Source: DASXRU01 sp034665305
GTDB lineage: Bacteria > Acidobacteriota > Blastocatellia > Pyrinomonadales > Pyrinomonadaceae
DNA: 64,000 bases
Reading direction: 5' to 3'
Assembly (NCBI GenBank): GCA_034665305.1
Contig: JAXDFZ010000018.1
Coordinates: 124,001 to 188,000 of the forward strand
Shown: positions 16,010 through 25,541 of the stretch, one piece after another
Numbering within the stretch: the first letter of the stretch is position 1
Layout: each line of letters starts with the position of its first letter
Translations under genes and position numbers: made by a program
Notes under the pieces: generated by a model
Seen by the model: only the letters and a program-made list of their open reading frames with translations
Databases searched by the model: none
Told to the model about the DNA's origin: nothing

Positions 16010-17362
16010 TTATCCTTCGGTTGATTCGGATTCTTTGCCTTCGGATTTCTTAATCCCAAATTTCTCCAGGCGATATTGCAAGGTCCGAAATGTCAGCCCG
16101 AGCAGCTTTGCCGCCTTAGTGATGTTGTGGTCAGTCTGCTGCATGGCCTGCATAATCAGATCCCGTTCCACTTCTTCGAATGCGATCCCTTGCGGAGGCA
16201 ACTTGAACTGGCCCTCCGATGTCGGTCTTGATTCCTGCCGCACCTCGAGCGGCATGTCCTCGGGCGTGATCATGTCGCCCTCGCACAACAGGATGGCCCG
16301 CTCGATCGCCGATTCCAACTGACGGACATTACCGGGCCAACTATAGTCCTGCATCATCCGTTTGGTTTCCGGCGTCAGACCACGAACCAGGCGCGAAGTG
16401 TTACGGGTATGTTTCTTCAGGAAGTAATCAATCAACACCGGAATATCATCGCGACGCTCGCGCAACGGCGGTACATCGACGGACAGAACATTGATTCGAT
16501 AATAAAGATCGTCGCGGAACCTGCCGTCGCCGACCATTGCGCGCAGGTCACGATTGGTCGCGGCGATCACGCGGACATCCACCGCAATCTCGCGCGTGCC
16601 GCCCACGCGCCGGATCTTGTGCTCCTGCAAGGCCCGCAGGAGCTTTGCCTGGATGCCGACATCCAGCTCGGCAATCTCATCCAGGAACAGCGATCCGCGA
16701 TCAGCCACTTCAAACAGGCCTTTCTTTTCCGCATGCGCGCCGGTGAACGAGCCTTTCTCGTGGCCGAACAGTTCTGACTCCAGCAAGTTCTCGTTGATGG
16801 CGGCGCAGTTCACCGCCTGAAACATCTCAGTCGCACGCGGGCTTTGGTTGTGAATGGCACGAGCGATCAGTTCCTTGCCGGTGCCTGACTCGCCGCGAAT
16901 CAGCACGGTGGAATTCGAACGCGCGACTTTCAGGATCATCTTCTTGACAGCTTCCATTTCGGCGGAAGCGGAAACGATCTCGGCGTCCAGCGCTTCGAGT
17001 TTGTCCAGGGCGCGGTTAATCGTTTGCAGAAGCGCCTCCCGATCGTAGGGCTTCTGCAAATAGTCAAAAGCTCCGCGTCGTAACGCTTCTTTGGCGGAAT
17101 CGATTGAGCCATGGGCCGTCAAGAGGATGACGATGATCGAAGAGTCGAGCCCCAGCAAATGCTGCAACAGCTCAATCCCATCCATGCCCGTCATCTTCAG
17201 ATCGGTCAACGCTAAATCGAAGCTGCGATCCTTGGCGAACTTGATCGCCGCTTCGCCCGACGCGGCCGTAGTCACGTCGTAACCTTCGCTGGAAAGGATC
17301 ATCTCCAGAATTTCGCGCTGCGACTTTTCGTCGTCAACTACCAGAATGCTCTTGCGTGCCAT
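16010..17362 (-). CDS. NtrC-family sigma-54 response regulator
   Basis: A 450-aa response regulator with three domains. The receiver (1-120) has phospho-acceptor Asp54 in LTDLKMTG and Lys104. The AAA+ domain (about 132-370) has Walker A GESGTGKE and the sigma-54 contact loop GSFTGA at 204-209 (canonical GAFTGA). A Fis-type DNA-binding helix-turn-helix (HNITKAAKLLGLTFRTLQYRLE) lies near the C-terminus. It activates sigma-54 promoters when phosphorylated. It overlaps the upstream histidine-kinase gene by 29 nt, so the two are co-translated partners. Its target genes are not identifiable. Confidence 0.96.
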   Translation of the reverse strand: MARKSILVVDDEKSQREILEMILSSEGYDVTTAASGEAAIKFAKDRSFDLALTDLKMTGMDGIELLQHLLGLDSSIIVILLTAHGSIDSAKEALRRGAFDYLQKPYDREALLQTINRALDKLEALDAEIVSASAEMEAVKKMILKVARSNSTVLIRGESGTGKELIARAIHNQSPRATEMFQAVNCAAINENLLESELFGHEKGSFTGAHAEKKGLFEVADRGSLFLDEIAELDVGIQAKLLRALQEHKIRRVGGTREIAVDVRVIAATNRDLRAMVGDGRFRDDLYYRINVLSVDVPPLRERRDDIPVLIDYFLKKHTRNTSRLVRGLTPETKRMMQDYSWPGNVRQLESAIERAILLCEGDMITPEDMPLEVRQESRPTSEGQFKLPPQGIAFEEVERDLIMQAMQQTDHNITKAAKLLGLTFRTLQYRLEKFGIKKSEGKESESTEG

Positions 17363-18890
17363 TCGTTATTTTTTCTCCATTTCCTTCTGCGGGCAGTGTA
17401 ATCGTAAAGGTGGTACCGCCGCCAAGCTTGGAGGCAACGCTGATCGTTCCCTCGTGATCGTCAACCGCTTTTTTCACTATCGCGAGTCCCAGGCCGGTCC
17501 CGGTATCCTTCGTTGAGTAGTATGGCTCGAATACTTTCGAAATGTCCTCCGGCGCAATGCCGCGCCCGGTATCCGAGACTTCGATGCGCGCGCGTTGCCC
17601 GCTATTGTCGGGAGCCAGGACAATCGAAAGGTCGCCGCTGCCATCTATCGCCTGCATGCCGTTGATGACCAGGTTGGTGACAACAGAGCGTATGGCTTCA
17701 GAATCTCCCATCACGCGTGGCAGTTTGCCTTCTCTTTGCACGCTTGTCATAATGCCACTCTCCGCCGCCTGGGCTTCCACAATGCGCAGGGCGTCCTGGC
17801 AAATGGCGTATAGATCGAGCGGTTCCAAATCCAGTTCCGACGGCCGCGAGTAATTGAGGAATTCTGAAATCCGCGTGTTGATGCGCGCAACTTCAGTTTT
17901 GAGCTGGCCTGCCAGCCGCGAAAATGTTTCGCGCCGCTCCGGCTCAGCGGGAGCAAAGCTGGTGCGCAAATAGTCCAGCGTCAGATTGATGTAATTCAGC
18001 GGGTTGCGGATTTCATGAGCAATTGCCGAAGCCAGGCGCCCGACGACGGCCGCTTTTTCTGCTTCGTGAAGTTGAGTTTCCAGTTGGCGCGTGCGGCTCA
18101 GTTTATTCGTCATCTCGTTGAAGAGATCCGTCAGTTCTCCCATCTCGTCATGCCGGTTTGCGGGCGGCACACGAAAACTGAAGTCACCGAGGGCTATTCG
18201 TCGCGCAGCGGTTGAGAGGTACTTAATTGGCCGGGTAAAGCGCCAGACTACGATTGCCGTAAGGAAGGTAGTTATGAGCAGAACAGCGAGTGTGTAGAGC
18301 ATCGACTGGCGCGCCTGACGCTCCAACAAACTGGTCAGACTGCTGGCAGATCCGAGCACCACGATCACGTACCAACGACCTTTGTTAGTTTCCACCGGAA
18401 AGTAAAAAGCCCCGGCATCTCCAGGCCTGACGTTCCTTGCCAGGGACATGCCGGGAGGGAGATCCGAGTAAGCTTCCGTTATCTCAACCGCGCTATTCAG
18501 CGGAGGCAAGTGAATGTCGCGCACGTGAACGTAGTGCACGGTGCGGTCCGGATTCTCCCGCGGTGTGTAGTTGTCGTTGTTCAGACTATCGCGAATGTTG
18601 CCGTGGTCGTCGACCAGCAAGACATCCTCCACGCGTCCGGCTTCTTTGTCGAGGAAGGTTACTTTGCCTTCCTTGCGCATGTCTGCCAGGTACTCGCCAT
18701 TTGAAACGCTGTGTACCCCGAGGGCGACACCGGCCATGATCGCTTGCTGCTGTTCGACAATTAGTTGGGCGTTCCGGCGCACCGCGCGCAGGTTCACGTA
18801 ATACTGCACGCCCAGCGTCAGGACGAGCAGTGCGGCCAGCAGGACCAATAGCCGGACCCGGAAACTGTTGAAGAGCATCGGTAGTCTCAT
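17334..18890 (-). CDS. Sensor histidine kinase (NtrB/ZraS-like)
   Basis: A 518-aa membrane histidine kinase. TM1 is at about 12-31, then a periplasmic sensor region to about 190, TM2 about 196-218, HAMP to about 270, and HisKA with the phospho-His in AIAHEIRNPLNYINL. The ATPase domain follows, with VVTNLVINGMQAID (N box), DTGRGIAPEDISKVFEPYYS (G1/F box) and GTGLGLAI (G2). Start at ATG 18890 gives the expected short N-terminus; the frame stays open upstream to 19106 but that extension is not protein-like. It phosphorylates the overlapping NtrC-type regulator. The periplasmic ligand is unknown. Confidence 0.93.
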   Translation of the reverse strand: MRLPMLFNSFRVRLLVLLAALLVLTLGVQYYVNLRAVRRNAQLIVEQQQAIMAGVALGVHSVSNGEYLADMRKEGKVTFLDKEAGRVEDVLLVDDHGNIRDSLNNDNYTPRENPDRTVHYVHVRDIHLPPLNSAVEITEAYSDLPPGMSLARNVRPGDAGAFYFPVETNKGRWYVIVVLGSASSLTSLLERQARQSMLYTLAVLLITTFLTAIVVWRFTRPIKYLSTAARRIALGDFSFRVPPANRHDEMGELTDLFNEMTNKLSRTRQLETQLHEAEKAAVVGRLASAIAHEIRNPLNYINLTLDYLRTSFAPAEPERRETFSRLAGQLKTEVARINTRISEFLNYSRPSELDLEPLDLYAICQDALRIVEAQAAESGIMTSVQREGKLPRVMGDSEAIRSVVTNLVINGMQAIDGSGDLSIVLAPDNSGQRARIEVSDTGRGIAPEDISKVFEPYYSTKDTGTGLGLAIVKKAVDDHEGTISVASKLGGGTTFTITLPAEGNGEKITNGTQEHSGS

Positions 18891-19297
18891 TTTGCTGTCA
18901 CCAACCCGAGGCCCGCTTGTTTGCCAGATGAACCAATACCGTCCACTGCAGTCATGATGCTCGCAGTGCCTGAAATGCTGGTAATTTGGGTTGCCGCCTC
19001 TTATTTGTGATGTTATAGTTTGCCGCGGTCTCAAGGCAAATTCCCCGAGACCGCCTATTGGGAATTCTTCCCTCCTCACCATGGTTGACTGAAGGTTGAA
19101 GCACAAGTAGAAAGTGTGTGAGTAGTTTTGACGATTTGGTTACTTCAATTTTTGGTTGACGGGAAAGGGCTCTGGCGCCCGGCATCACCTTGCGCGCCTG
19201 AACCAAAATCGTAATCGGAAAAGTAGGCTCATCAGGTGTTTGAATCTGATTGAGCCACTTTTTGTTTTCCGTAACAGTTTTTACCAAGGAGTTGCTG
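18891..19297. other. Divergent intergenic region, 407 nt
   Basis: Separates the divergent histidine-kinase and penicillin-binding-protein genes and must hold both promoters. I see several TTGAC motifs (near 19155) but no convincing matched -10 box, and no long inverted repeat or credible gene. Open frames here are poor in codon pattern. Confidence 0.5.
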
Positions 19298-21031
19298 ATG
19301 ACCCTGACACGACGTTCCCCTGGCGCAATGCTGATGGCATTGAGCTTCCTGTTCCTGGCGACTTTCTCCCTTAACACCAACGTAACCGCAAAAGACAAGC
19401 GCGGCGCCAAGCCGGCAGCCCGTTCTGCGCACAACTCGCGCGCCGATCGCAAACGTGATGCGCGTACCGCAACGACGGCTAAGCGCGGAGGTAAACTTTC
19501 GCGCGCTGAGAAAAGGCAACTGGCCAAGTCGTCATCACGGAAGACTGACCGTCGTGGCCATCAATCCGCGAAAGCAACTCGCGCCGACCGGCGCCGCTCG
19601 GCCCGCGAAGAGGCCGCACTCGTAAAGAGTTTGGAACGAAGACGTGGCCGTCCGCTCTCGCGACGTGAGCGCGTAGCAGAGTCACGGCGCATGGCGGCGA
19701 TTCGCCGGCGCGAAATCGAGGAAGCAAGACGTCGGGCTGAAGCAGCTCGCCAGGCTGCCATCGCGCGTCAGCGCGCGATCGACGAAGGCTTGCGCAATGA
19801 AGCCATGGCCAACATCGCCAACGACAGCACGGTGGGCGAAGACATGGAAGTTCGCAAAGCAGCCGTTGAAGCTCTGGGCCACCACGCCGGCACGGTAGTG
19901 GTTATGGATCCCAAGACCGGTCGCGTTTACACCGTCGTGAATCAGGAGTGGGCCTTGCGACGCGGCTTCAAGCCTTGCTCAACTATCAAGTTGGTGACCG
20001 GCGTGGCTGGCATTTGCGAAAAAATCATTCAGCCCGTTGCCCCGGTCAGTGATGGCGGCCGGTACCGGATGGATCTTACGGACGCTCTTGCCTATTCAAA
20101 CAATACGTATTTCCAGCAGGTCGGCGGACAGGTCGGCTTTGAAAAGATCATTTCCTATGCCCGCGAGTTGGGCTTGGGAGAGCGCACCGGCATTAACTAC
20201 GCCAACGAATCTCCGGGACGCGTGCCGTTGTTCAAGTCGGGTTTTGCGGCAATGCGCATGTGCTCGCACGGCGACGATTTTGAAGTGACGCCGATTCAGT
20301 TAGCTACGCTGGTTTCAGCGATGAGTAATGGCGGCAAGTTGCTGGTCCCGCATGTCCCGCGAACCCCGCAAGAGGACGTGCGCTTCAAGGCCACCACGCG
20401 GCGTCAGATCAATGTTGATAACGCCACCTGGCAGCGAATGCTTCCGGGCATGGTGGGCGCTGTTAACTACGGTTCCGGCAAAAAGGCTTATCGTCCGGAA
20501 CAAACCGTTGCGGGCAAAACCGGTACCTGTATTTCGCAGCAGAACCGGGCTTGGCTGGGCTTGTTCACGTCATACGCTCCGGTTGCGAATCCGCGCCTCG
20601 CGGTGGTCGTAGTCGCCCAAGGATCGGATGGGCGGAAACATTTGCCCGCCGCCGTTGCCGGCAGTATCTATCGGGCGCTGAGCGGTCGTTTCGGCACGCC
20701 GATCAATTTGCAGATCGCAACGTCACCTGAGGCCGGTGGCAAAGGCAAGAATGCCCTGAACGAAGAAGATGCCGAAGCAGCCGCCGCTGAAGCGGAAGAG
20801 AACGGCCAGACGACAGCGGTTAACGAAAGCAACGTGGCCGCGGAAGAAAGTACGAACAGCAATCCCGGTTCAGCCGCTGACGTACAACGCCGGACCGTTA
20901 AGCCCACCGTGATGACTTACCCGAGCAAGAAAGTCGAAACCGCTCCGGCACCGGCAAAGGCTGGAACTCCGGTAACCGCGAAACCGCAAGGCGACGATCG
21001 TCCGCGACGTGCGGCTCCAGGCCAACCGTAG
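19298..21031 (+). CDS. Penicillin-binding transpeptidase with basic N-terminal region
   Basis: A 577-aa exported DD-transpeptidase acting on peptidoglycan. A hydrophobic signal or anchor is at 8-26. Residues 32-165 are extremely rich in Arg, Lys and Ala and probably helical, then the transpeptidase domain runs from about 195 to 485. Active-site motifs are complete: S228-T-I-K231, S267-N-N269 and K407-T-G409. No glycosyltransferase domain and no recognisable PBP-dimer domain are present. The C-terminal 95 residues are Ala/Glu/Pro-rich and disordered. The start is ATG 19298, with AAGGAG 6 nt upstream. Monocistronic, closed by a strong terminator. Confidence 0.9.
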   Translation: MTLTRRSPGAMLMALSFLFLATFSLNTNVTAKDKRGAKPAARSAHNSRADRKRDARTATTAKRGGKLSRAEKRQLAKSSSRKTDRRGHQSAKATRADRRRSAREEAALVKSLERRRGRPLSRRERVAESRRMAAIRRREIEEARRRAEAARQAAIARQRAIDEGLRNEAMANIANDSTVGEDMEVRKAAVEALGHHAGTVVVMDPKTGRVYTVVNQEWALRRGFKPCSTIKLVTGVAGICEKIIQPVAPVSDGGRYRMDLTDALAYSNNTYFQQVGGQVGFEKIISYARELGLGERTGINYANESPGRVPLFKSGFAAMRMCSHGDDFEVTPIQLATLVSAMSNGGKLLVPHVPRTPQEDVRFKATTRRQINVDNATWQRMLPGMVGAVNYGSGKKAYRPEQTVAGKTGTCISQQNRAWLGLFTSYAPVANPRLAVVVVAQGSDGRKHLPAAVAGSIYRALSGRFGTPINLQIATSPEAGGKGKNALNEEDAEAAAAEAEENGQTTAVNESNVAAEESTNSNPGSAADVQRRTVKPTVMTYPSKKVETAPAPAKAGTPVTAKPQGDDRPRRAAPGQP

Positions 21032-21054
21032 TTGAGTCGCGGTGGCAATCCACC

Positions 21055-21107
21055 AAACGCCGAGCTTTCGTAATTTATCCTGCGAGCGCTCGGCGTTTTT
21101 CTTTTTT
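21055..21107 (+). terminator. Rho-independent terminator after the PBP gene
   Basis: AAACGCCGAGC (21055-21065) pairs with GCTCGGCGTTT (21088-21098), followed by a T-rich run to 21107. Confidence 0.85.
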
Positions 21108-21207
21108 GCATTGCTAAACAGCCGACGCTTTCCGGTTAAGATTTGGTTTCGAAGTTTTTGCATTAGTCGTTCTTTTTCTCCCCGCGCTGTGTTTAGACGT
21201 TAGCAAC

Positions 21208-21237
21208 TTGACACTGCGGTCTTGATTGCAGGATTAT
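21208..21237 (+). promoter_or_regulatory. Possible sigma-70 promoter upstream of the 21407 gene
   Basis: TTGACA (21208-21213), 18-nt spacer, GATTAT (21232-21237). The -35 and its flanks (CAAC.TTGACACTGCGG) match the tRNA-Gly promoter region at 11561-11577. This implies a 5' leader of about 165 nt. Confidence 0.4.
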
Positions 21238-21406
21238 TGCCCGCGTTTTTACAAATTCGCTGTTTCCGGGCTGCTCTCAGCCGTGGCCACGTATCGGCAA
21301 CGGCCGGGACAGAAAAGGCATCTTAGATTTGCGGCGCTCTCCCGCGTTGTAATCCAGTCGCCTTACTACGTTTGAAGAAGAAGGTTGTGGAGGATTGAAA
21401 CCACCA

Positions 21407-22588
21407 ATGAAACAAATTATCAGACTGGTGATGGTTGCCGTGGTGTTGGCGCTCGCAGCGCCCTTGCTAACGCGGGCACAGACGCCCGCTGCCGGAGAGT
21501 GCACTGACGAAGCCAAGAGCGCCATGTATACGGAGTTTCTTAATAACCGCAAGGGCAAGACAGCGGAGAACCCAAACGGTGATCAGGACGTGGCCTTCGC
21601 GGCGGCGAAGAAATACATGACCGTCTGTCCCACTGACGATTCGGCTCAGGCCCAGTACATGAAGAAGTGGATTGCCTCGTATGAAGTCGGCTCGCGCAAA
21701 GCCCAGTTCCTCTTGGATTTCGATAAGAAGAACTATCCGGACATGATGACGGTGGGCAAGCAGGTCCTTGTCGACGATCCCAATTATGTCAGAGCGTACA
21801 TCTTGCTCGGCCATATCGGGTATCTTGCAACCTTGAACAAGAACACTGCGCTTAACACTGAGTCTGCGAATTACGCGAAGCAGGCAATGGCGTTACTGGA
21901 ATCTGGAAAGGTGCCAGACGATTGGAGACCTTTCGTAAATAAAGAGGACACGCTGGCGTGGCTCGATTTCTCTCTGGGGTACATGCTCAAGGACACTGCC
22001 CCAACTGAAGCGATCCCGTACTTCATGAAGGCGACGAAGGTTGAAAGCGATCTCAAGAAGAAGCCAGCTCCATATTTCTACATCGCCGAAGGTTATGAGG
22101 CGCTTTATGCAAAACAGGAAGCAGACTACACGGCGAAGTATAAAGACAAGCCAGAAACGCCGGAGAGCAAACTAGCTTCTGAAAACATCAATCAGTTGAT
22201 TGATCGCGTGATTGATGCATATGCTCGTGCCGTGGCTCTGTCGACGGCCACTGACGACACGAGTAAGCAGAAAAAGAAAGAGTGGCTGGAGCGGCTTACC
22301 GAGCTCTATAAATACCGCACCAAGACTGATGGAGCGGGAGTGAACGAATTGGTGGCTGGTATCCTGGCAAAGCCTTTGCCGGAAATGCCCAAGCCAATCA
22401 CCAGCTTGCCCACGCCACCGGCTACCGGAGCAACAGGCGCTCCGGCGGGAACGGCGCCCAGCGCAGCGGTTACGACTCAACCGGCTAAACCGGCAGTTGT
22501 GACACCAACTCCTGCAAAGGCCACCACGCCGACGCCAACGCAGGCAGCAAAGCCAAAACCCAAAGCGAACCATGCTCGTCGTCCATAG
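21407..22588 (+). CDS. Secreted TPR-like hypothetical protein
   Basis: A 393-aa exported protein: signal peptide (about residues 1-25, ending TRAQ), then an all-helical region to about 330 in which pairs of amphipathic helices suggest degenerate TPR repeats (MTVGKQVLVDDPNYVRAYIL, PTEAIPYFMKATKVES). A low-complexity Pro/Thr/Ala tail covers the last 60 residues. The start is taken as ATG 21407; GGAGG at 21389-21393 is a little far, and the in-frame TTG at 21395 is too close to it. No catalytic motif is visible. A terminator follows before rnc. Confidence 0.78.
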   Translation: MKQIIRLVMVAVVLALAAPLLTRAQTPAAGECTDEAKSAMYTEFLNNRKGKTAENPNGDQDVAFAAAKKYMTVCPTDDSAQAQYMKKWIASYEVGSRKAQFLLDFDKKNYPDMMTVGKQVLVDDPNYVRAYILLGHIGYLATLNKNTALNTESANYAKQAMALLESGKVPDDWRPFVNKEDTLAWLDFSLGYMLKDTAPTEAIPYFMKATKVESDLKKKPAPYFYIAEGYEALYAKQEADYTAKYKDKPETPESKLASENINQLIDRVIDAYARAVALSTATDDTSKQKKKEWLERLTELYKYRTKTDGAGVNELVAGILAKPLPEMPKPITSLPTPPATGATGAPAGTAPSAAVTTQPAKPAVVTPTPAKATTPTPTQAAKPKPKANHARRP

Positions 22589-22612
22589 TTCGTAATTCCT
22601 GGTTCACTTCCC

Positions 22613-22660
22613 AACGCCGGAGGCGCTGTCGTATTTCGACGATGCCTCCGGCGTTTTGTT
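22613..22660 (+). terminator. Rho-independent terminator before rnc
   Basis: AACGCCGGAGGC (22613-22624) pairs with GCCTCCGGCGTT (22644-22655), then TTGTT. It ends 16 nt before the rnc start. Confidence 0.78.
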
Positions 22661-22675
22661 ACAATCCAAACCGTC

Positions 22676-23452
22676 GTGAACAATCAAGTGTCGAGCCTCG
22701 ATTCCCTCGAGGAAATTCTGCAATATAAGTTTGCCGATCGGAGCCTGCTGGAGCGGGCCATCACGCACCGTTCCTGGGCCCATGAACAAGTGGCTCCCGC
22801 TTCTCAGGAAGAGGCGCGCCGGCTGCACAACGAAGCGTTCGAGTTTCTGGGCGATTCAGTGCTGGGGCTGATTGTTGCAAACCATCTGTACCTGTCCAAT
22901 CCGGATGCCAGCGAAGGCGAGTTGTCCCGCATGAAGCACCGGCTGGTAAGCGCCGCCACCCTGTCGAAGGTTTCCTTGCGCCTGGGCCTTGGTGATTTTG
23001 TGCGGTTCGGCAAAGGCGAAGAGCGCAGCGGCGGCAGTCGCAAACGCGCCTTGCTGGCGGACATCTTTGAAGCCTTAACCGGCGCTATTTTTTTGGAGGG
23101 GGGCCTGGACGCTGCCACGAGCTTCGTTAAGCGCTCCCTTTCGGAAGAGCTGGCGCATTCAGATCCCGAATCAGCGGCTGCAGCCGATCACAAGACGCTG
23201 CTGCAAGAAACTCTTCAGGCCGCGAAGCAACCAGCGCCACAGTACACCGTCGTCGAAACGCTCGGTCCGCCGCATCAGCGAGTTTTTCATGTCGAGGTGA
23301 GGTGGCACGGCGGCAAAGTGCTGGGGTCAGGCAAATCAATAAAAGCGGCAGAATCTGTCGCGGCCCGACTGGCACTGGAGCAGATGCAGAATGATTCCGC
23401 CGCTAACAGCGATCACGTGAACGTTTCGGCGGTGAGCTCGCAGAACGAGTAA
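22676..23452 (+). CDS. rnc: Ribonuclease III
   Basis: Double-strand-specific endoribonuclease (258 aa) processing rRNA and structured mRNAs. The catalytic domain spans about 8-155 with the family signature NEAFEFLGDSVL (Glu53, Glu56, Asp60) and the second acidic pair Asp129/Glu132 in LLADIFEAL. A double-stranded RNA-binding domain follows at about 170-245 (DHKTLLQETLQ ... GKSIKAAESVAARLAL). The start codon is GTG at 22676. It stands upstream of lepB in the same orientation with a 60-nt gap; rnc and lepB are neighbours in many bacteria. Confidence 0.96.
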   Translation: MNNQVSSLDSLEEILQYKFADRSLLERAITHRSWAHEQVAPASQEEARRLHNEAFEFLGDSVLGLIVANHLYLSNPDASEGELSRMKHRLVSAATLSKVSLRLGLGDFVRFGKGEERSGGSRKRALLADIFEALTGAIFLEGGLDAATSFVKRSLSEELAHSDPESAAAADHKTLLQETLQAAKQPAPQYTVVETLGPPHQRVFHVEVRWHGGKVLGSGKSIKAAESVAARLALEQMQNDSAANSDHVNVSAVSSQNE

Positions 23453-23512
23453 CTTGACCGCCATGCGCGCCAGCATCTACGATGCTTCTTATTAATCGGG
23501 AAGGGTGAATTA

Positions 23513-24445
23513 ATGACGACAAGTCCCAGTGGAACGGCAACGGAAACGAGCCCGCGAGAGAAATCTGAGATCGACAACCGGCCCGCCAGCCGGAATGGGC
23601 GCGAGCGCGACCTGCAGGTGGACGAAGTACGCGGCCCGCGAAAGACGTGGATGCGCGAGTACTTCGAGTCCGCTGTAGTCACCGTCATCATGGCGCTGTT
23701 TGGCATGACCTTCGTGGTTCAGGCGGTAAAAGTTCCCACCGGTTCAATGCAGAACACGATCACCATCGGTGATCATTTGCTGGTAAACAAATTCATCTTT
23801 GCACCAGGGCCGCGGCTTCCGTTTCTGCCGCAAAGGGAAATCAGGCGCGGAGACATCATAGTTTTCAAATACCCGGGCAATCCCAACGATCCCGCCGACG
23901 ATCAACGTCCCGATAACACTCCCTTCAAAACGAATTACGTTAAGCGTGTGATTGGACTACCAGGCGAGCGTGTCGAAATTCGCGGGACCACAGTGCTCAT
24001 CAACGGACAACCTTTGCCAGAGCGAATTGTGAGTGCCCTGGATCCGGGCAAGGGCCAGCCGGAAGGCGACCCGCGTCATGAGGCCCCGCTAAATATTCTG
24101 GGAGACCCTCCCGCCAAGGGCGATGGACCTCACAACGCTTATTACGATCCGGAAACGCGGCTGGCGGCTGAGGAAGGTGTCGTCAGTCACACCTATTCGG
24201 GGTTTCATTACGGCGTGAACGGTGTGCCGGTTACGGTTCCGGCAAACTCTTACTTCGTTATGGGAGACAATCGCGACAATAGCCTGGACAGCCGCCGTTG
24301 GGGATATGTTCCTCGCGACCTGATTATCGGCCGCGCCATGTTCGTCTATTGGTCGTACGATGAAAGCGCGCCTTCACAAGGCAACGTCCTGATGGATTTC
24401 ATCTATAACACCCGCTGGAGCCGCACCGGTACGATGGTCAAGTAA
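23513..24445 (+). CDS. lepB: Signal peptidase I
   Basis: Membrane-bound serine/lysine protease (310 aa, family S26) that removes signal peptides at the outer face of the inner membrane. After a hydrophilic N-terminus of about 45 residues, a single transmembrane helix (about 52-72) leads to the catalytic Ser78 in VPTGSMQNT and the general base Lys144 in NYVKRVIGLPGE. The conserved box FVMGDNRDNSLDSRRWG lies near 249-265. An insert between these boxes (about 180-235) lengthens the enzyme beyond minimal forms, as in many Gram-negative homologues. Confidence 0.95.
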   Translation: MTTSPSGTATETSPREKSEIDNRPASRNGRERDLQVDEVRGPRKTWMREYFESAVVTVIMALFGMTFVVQAVKVPTGSMQNTITIGDHLLVNKFIFAPGPRLPFLPQREIRRGDIIVFKYPGNPNDPADDQRPDNTPFKTNYVKRVIGLPGERVEIRGTTVLINGQPLPERIVSALDPGKGQPEGDPRHEAPLNILGDPPAKGDGPHNAYYDPETRLAAEEGVVSHTYSGFHYGVNGVPVTVPANSYFVMGDNRDNSLDSRRWGYVPRDLIIGRAMFVYWSYDESAPSQGNVLMDFIYNTRWSRTGTMVK

Positions 24446-24587
24446 AGCTCCATTGTTCCGCTCAGATAGTTTGCCCGCTGTTTCCAGGAAAGAGCTTTGA
24501 GTCGCATTTATCCTCCGTGGCCTTCCATTTGCTTTTCGTCCGCTGATATCGACTTCCTGTTGTATAAGCGAACGCAAGGATGGGATC

Positions 24588-25460
24588 ATGCCGGCGATGT
24601 GGAACCTGGGCGGACTGAAGTTAAAAGACCTGGCAAAGCGCGTCGGGTCGCAAATTAGCGAAGACGACGTATTTGGGCGCTCGGCGCAACTCTCCTACTA
24701 TTTTCTGCTCTCGCTGTTTCCTTTGCTGCTTTTCCTGATGACCCTGCTCGGCTATTTCGCCGATGCAGGCTCGCAACTGCGCGATTCCCTGATTCGCTAT
24801 CTGAGCACGGTAATGCCCTCGGCCGCGCTGCAGTTGGTCCATACCACGCTCGACGAAGTCAGCAAATCGCGCGGCGGCGGCAAGTTGTCGTTTGGAATAC
24901 TGGCGGCGCTGTGGGCGGCTTCAAATGGAATGGGGGCGATCAGCGAAACGCTGAACATCGCCTACGACGTGAAGGAACGTCGCGCCTGGTGGAAAGTGCG
25001 TCTGGTCTCAGTTGGCCTAACCATTAGCCTGGCGCTAATGATTCTTTCCGCGCTCGTGATCGTATTGTACGGCGGCAAGCTGGCTGATTTTGTGACAGCG
25101 GCCAGCGGCTTCGGCAACGTGTTTCGAATAGGCTGGAAGATCCTGCAGTGGCCGATCGCGCTGGGCTTTCTGTTTACGACGTTCAGCCTTATCTATTACT
25201 TTGCGCCTGATCTGCGCAATCCGAAATGGCGCTGGATAACTCCAGGCTCAGCGGCAGCGGTGGTGCTCTGGTTACTGATATCACTCGCACTCAGACTCTA
25301 TCTCCATTACTTCAACTCGTATAGCGCGACGTATGGCTCGCTGGGCGCGTTGATAATTCTGATGTTGTGGTTTTATCTGACTGGCGCCGCGATCCTGATT
25401 GGCGGGGAAATAAACTCGGAGATTGAGCACGCCGCGCGCTTGGCGTCTAGGCGGGACTAA
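24588..25460 (+). CDS. YihY/BrkB family inner-membrane protein
   Basis: A 290-aa membrane protein of the YihY (formerly RNase BN/BrkB) family, with about six transmembrane helices: the opening FGRSAQLSYYFLLSLFPLLLF motif, helices near 115-160, 175-200, 215-235 and 245-270, and the conserved Y.....SLGALIILMLWFYLTGAAILIGGEINSE region. The family is often annotated as a transporter or lipid-related factor without firm proof. AAGGA precedes the ATG. It is convergent with infA. Confidence 0.9.
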   Translation: MPAMWNLGGLKLKDLAKRVGSQISEDDVFGRSAQLSYYFLLSLFPLLLFLMTLLGYFADAGSQLRDSLIRYLSTVMPSAALQLVHTTLDEVSKSRGGGKLSFGILAALWAASNGMGAISETLNIAYDVKERRAWWKVRLVSVGLTISLALMILSALVIVLYGGKLADFVTAASGFGNVFRIGWKILQWPIALGFLFTTFSLIYYFAPDLRNPKWRWITPGSAAAVVLWLLISLALRLYLHYFNSYSATYGSLGALIILMLWFYLTGAAILIGGEINSEIEHAARLASRRD

Positions 25461-25508
25461 ATGAAAGTTGGTGCCGCGGCTGGGCGTCGGCGGCACCACA
25501 AATGGAAA

Positions 25509-25530
25509 GGACAGGCGAGAAAGCCTGTCC
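25509..25530. terminator. Hairpin between yihY-like gene and infA
   Basis: GGACAGGC (25509-25516) pairs with GCCTGTCC (25523-25530) around a 6-nt loop. It sits between two convergent stop codons; T runs are weak. The stem sequence matches the family H REP hairpin. Confidence 0.5.
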
Positions 25531-25541
25531 TGCGTTTGCAC

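Noticed and set aside
18952..19527. 191-aa open frame on the minus strand upstream of the histidine kinase
   Set aside because: Overlaps the PBP start and ribosome site, and the translation is not protein-like.
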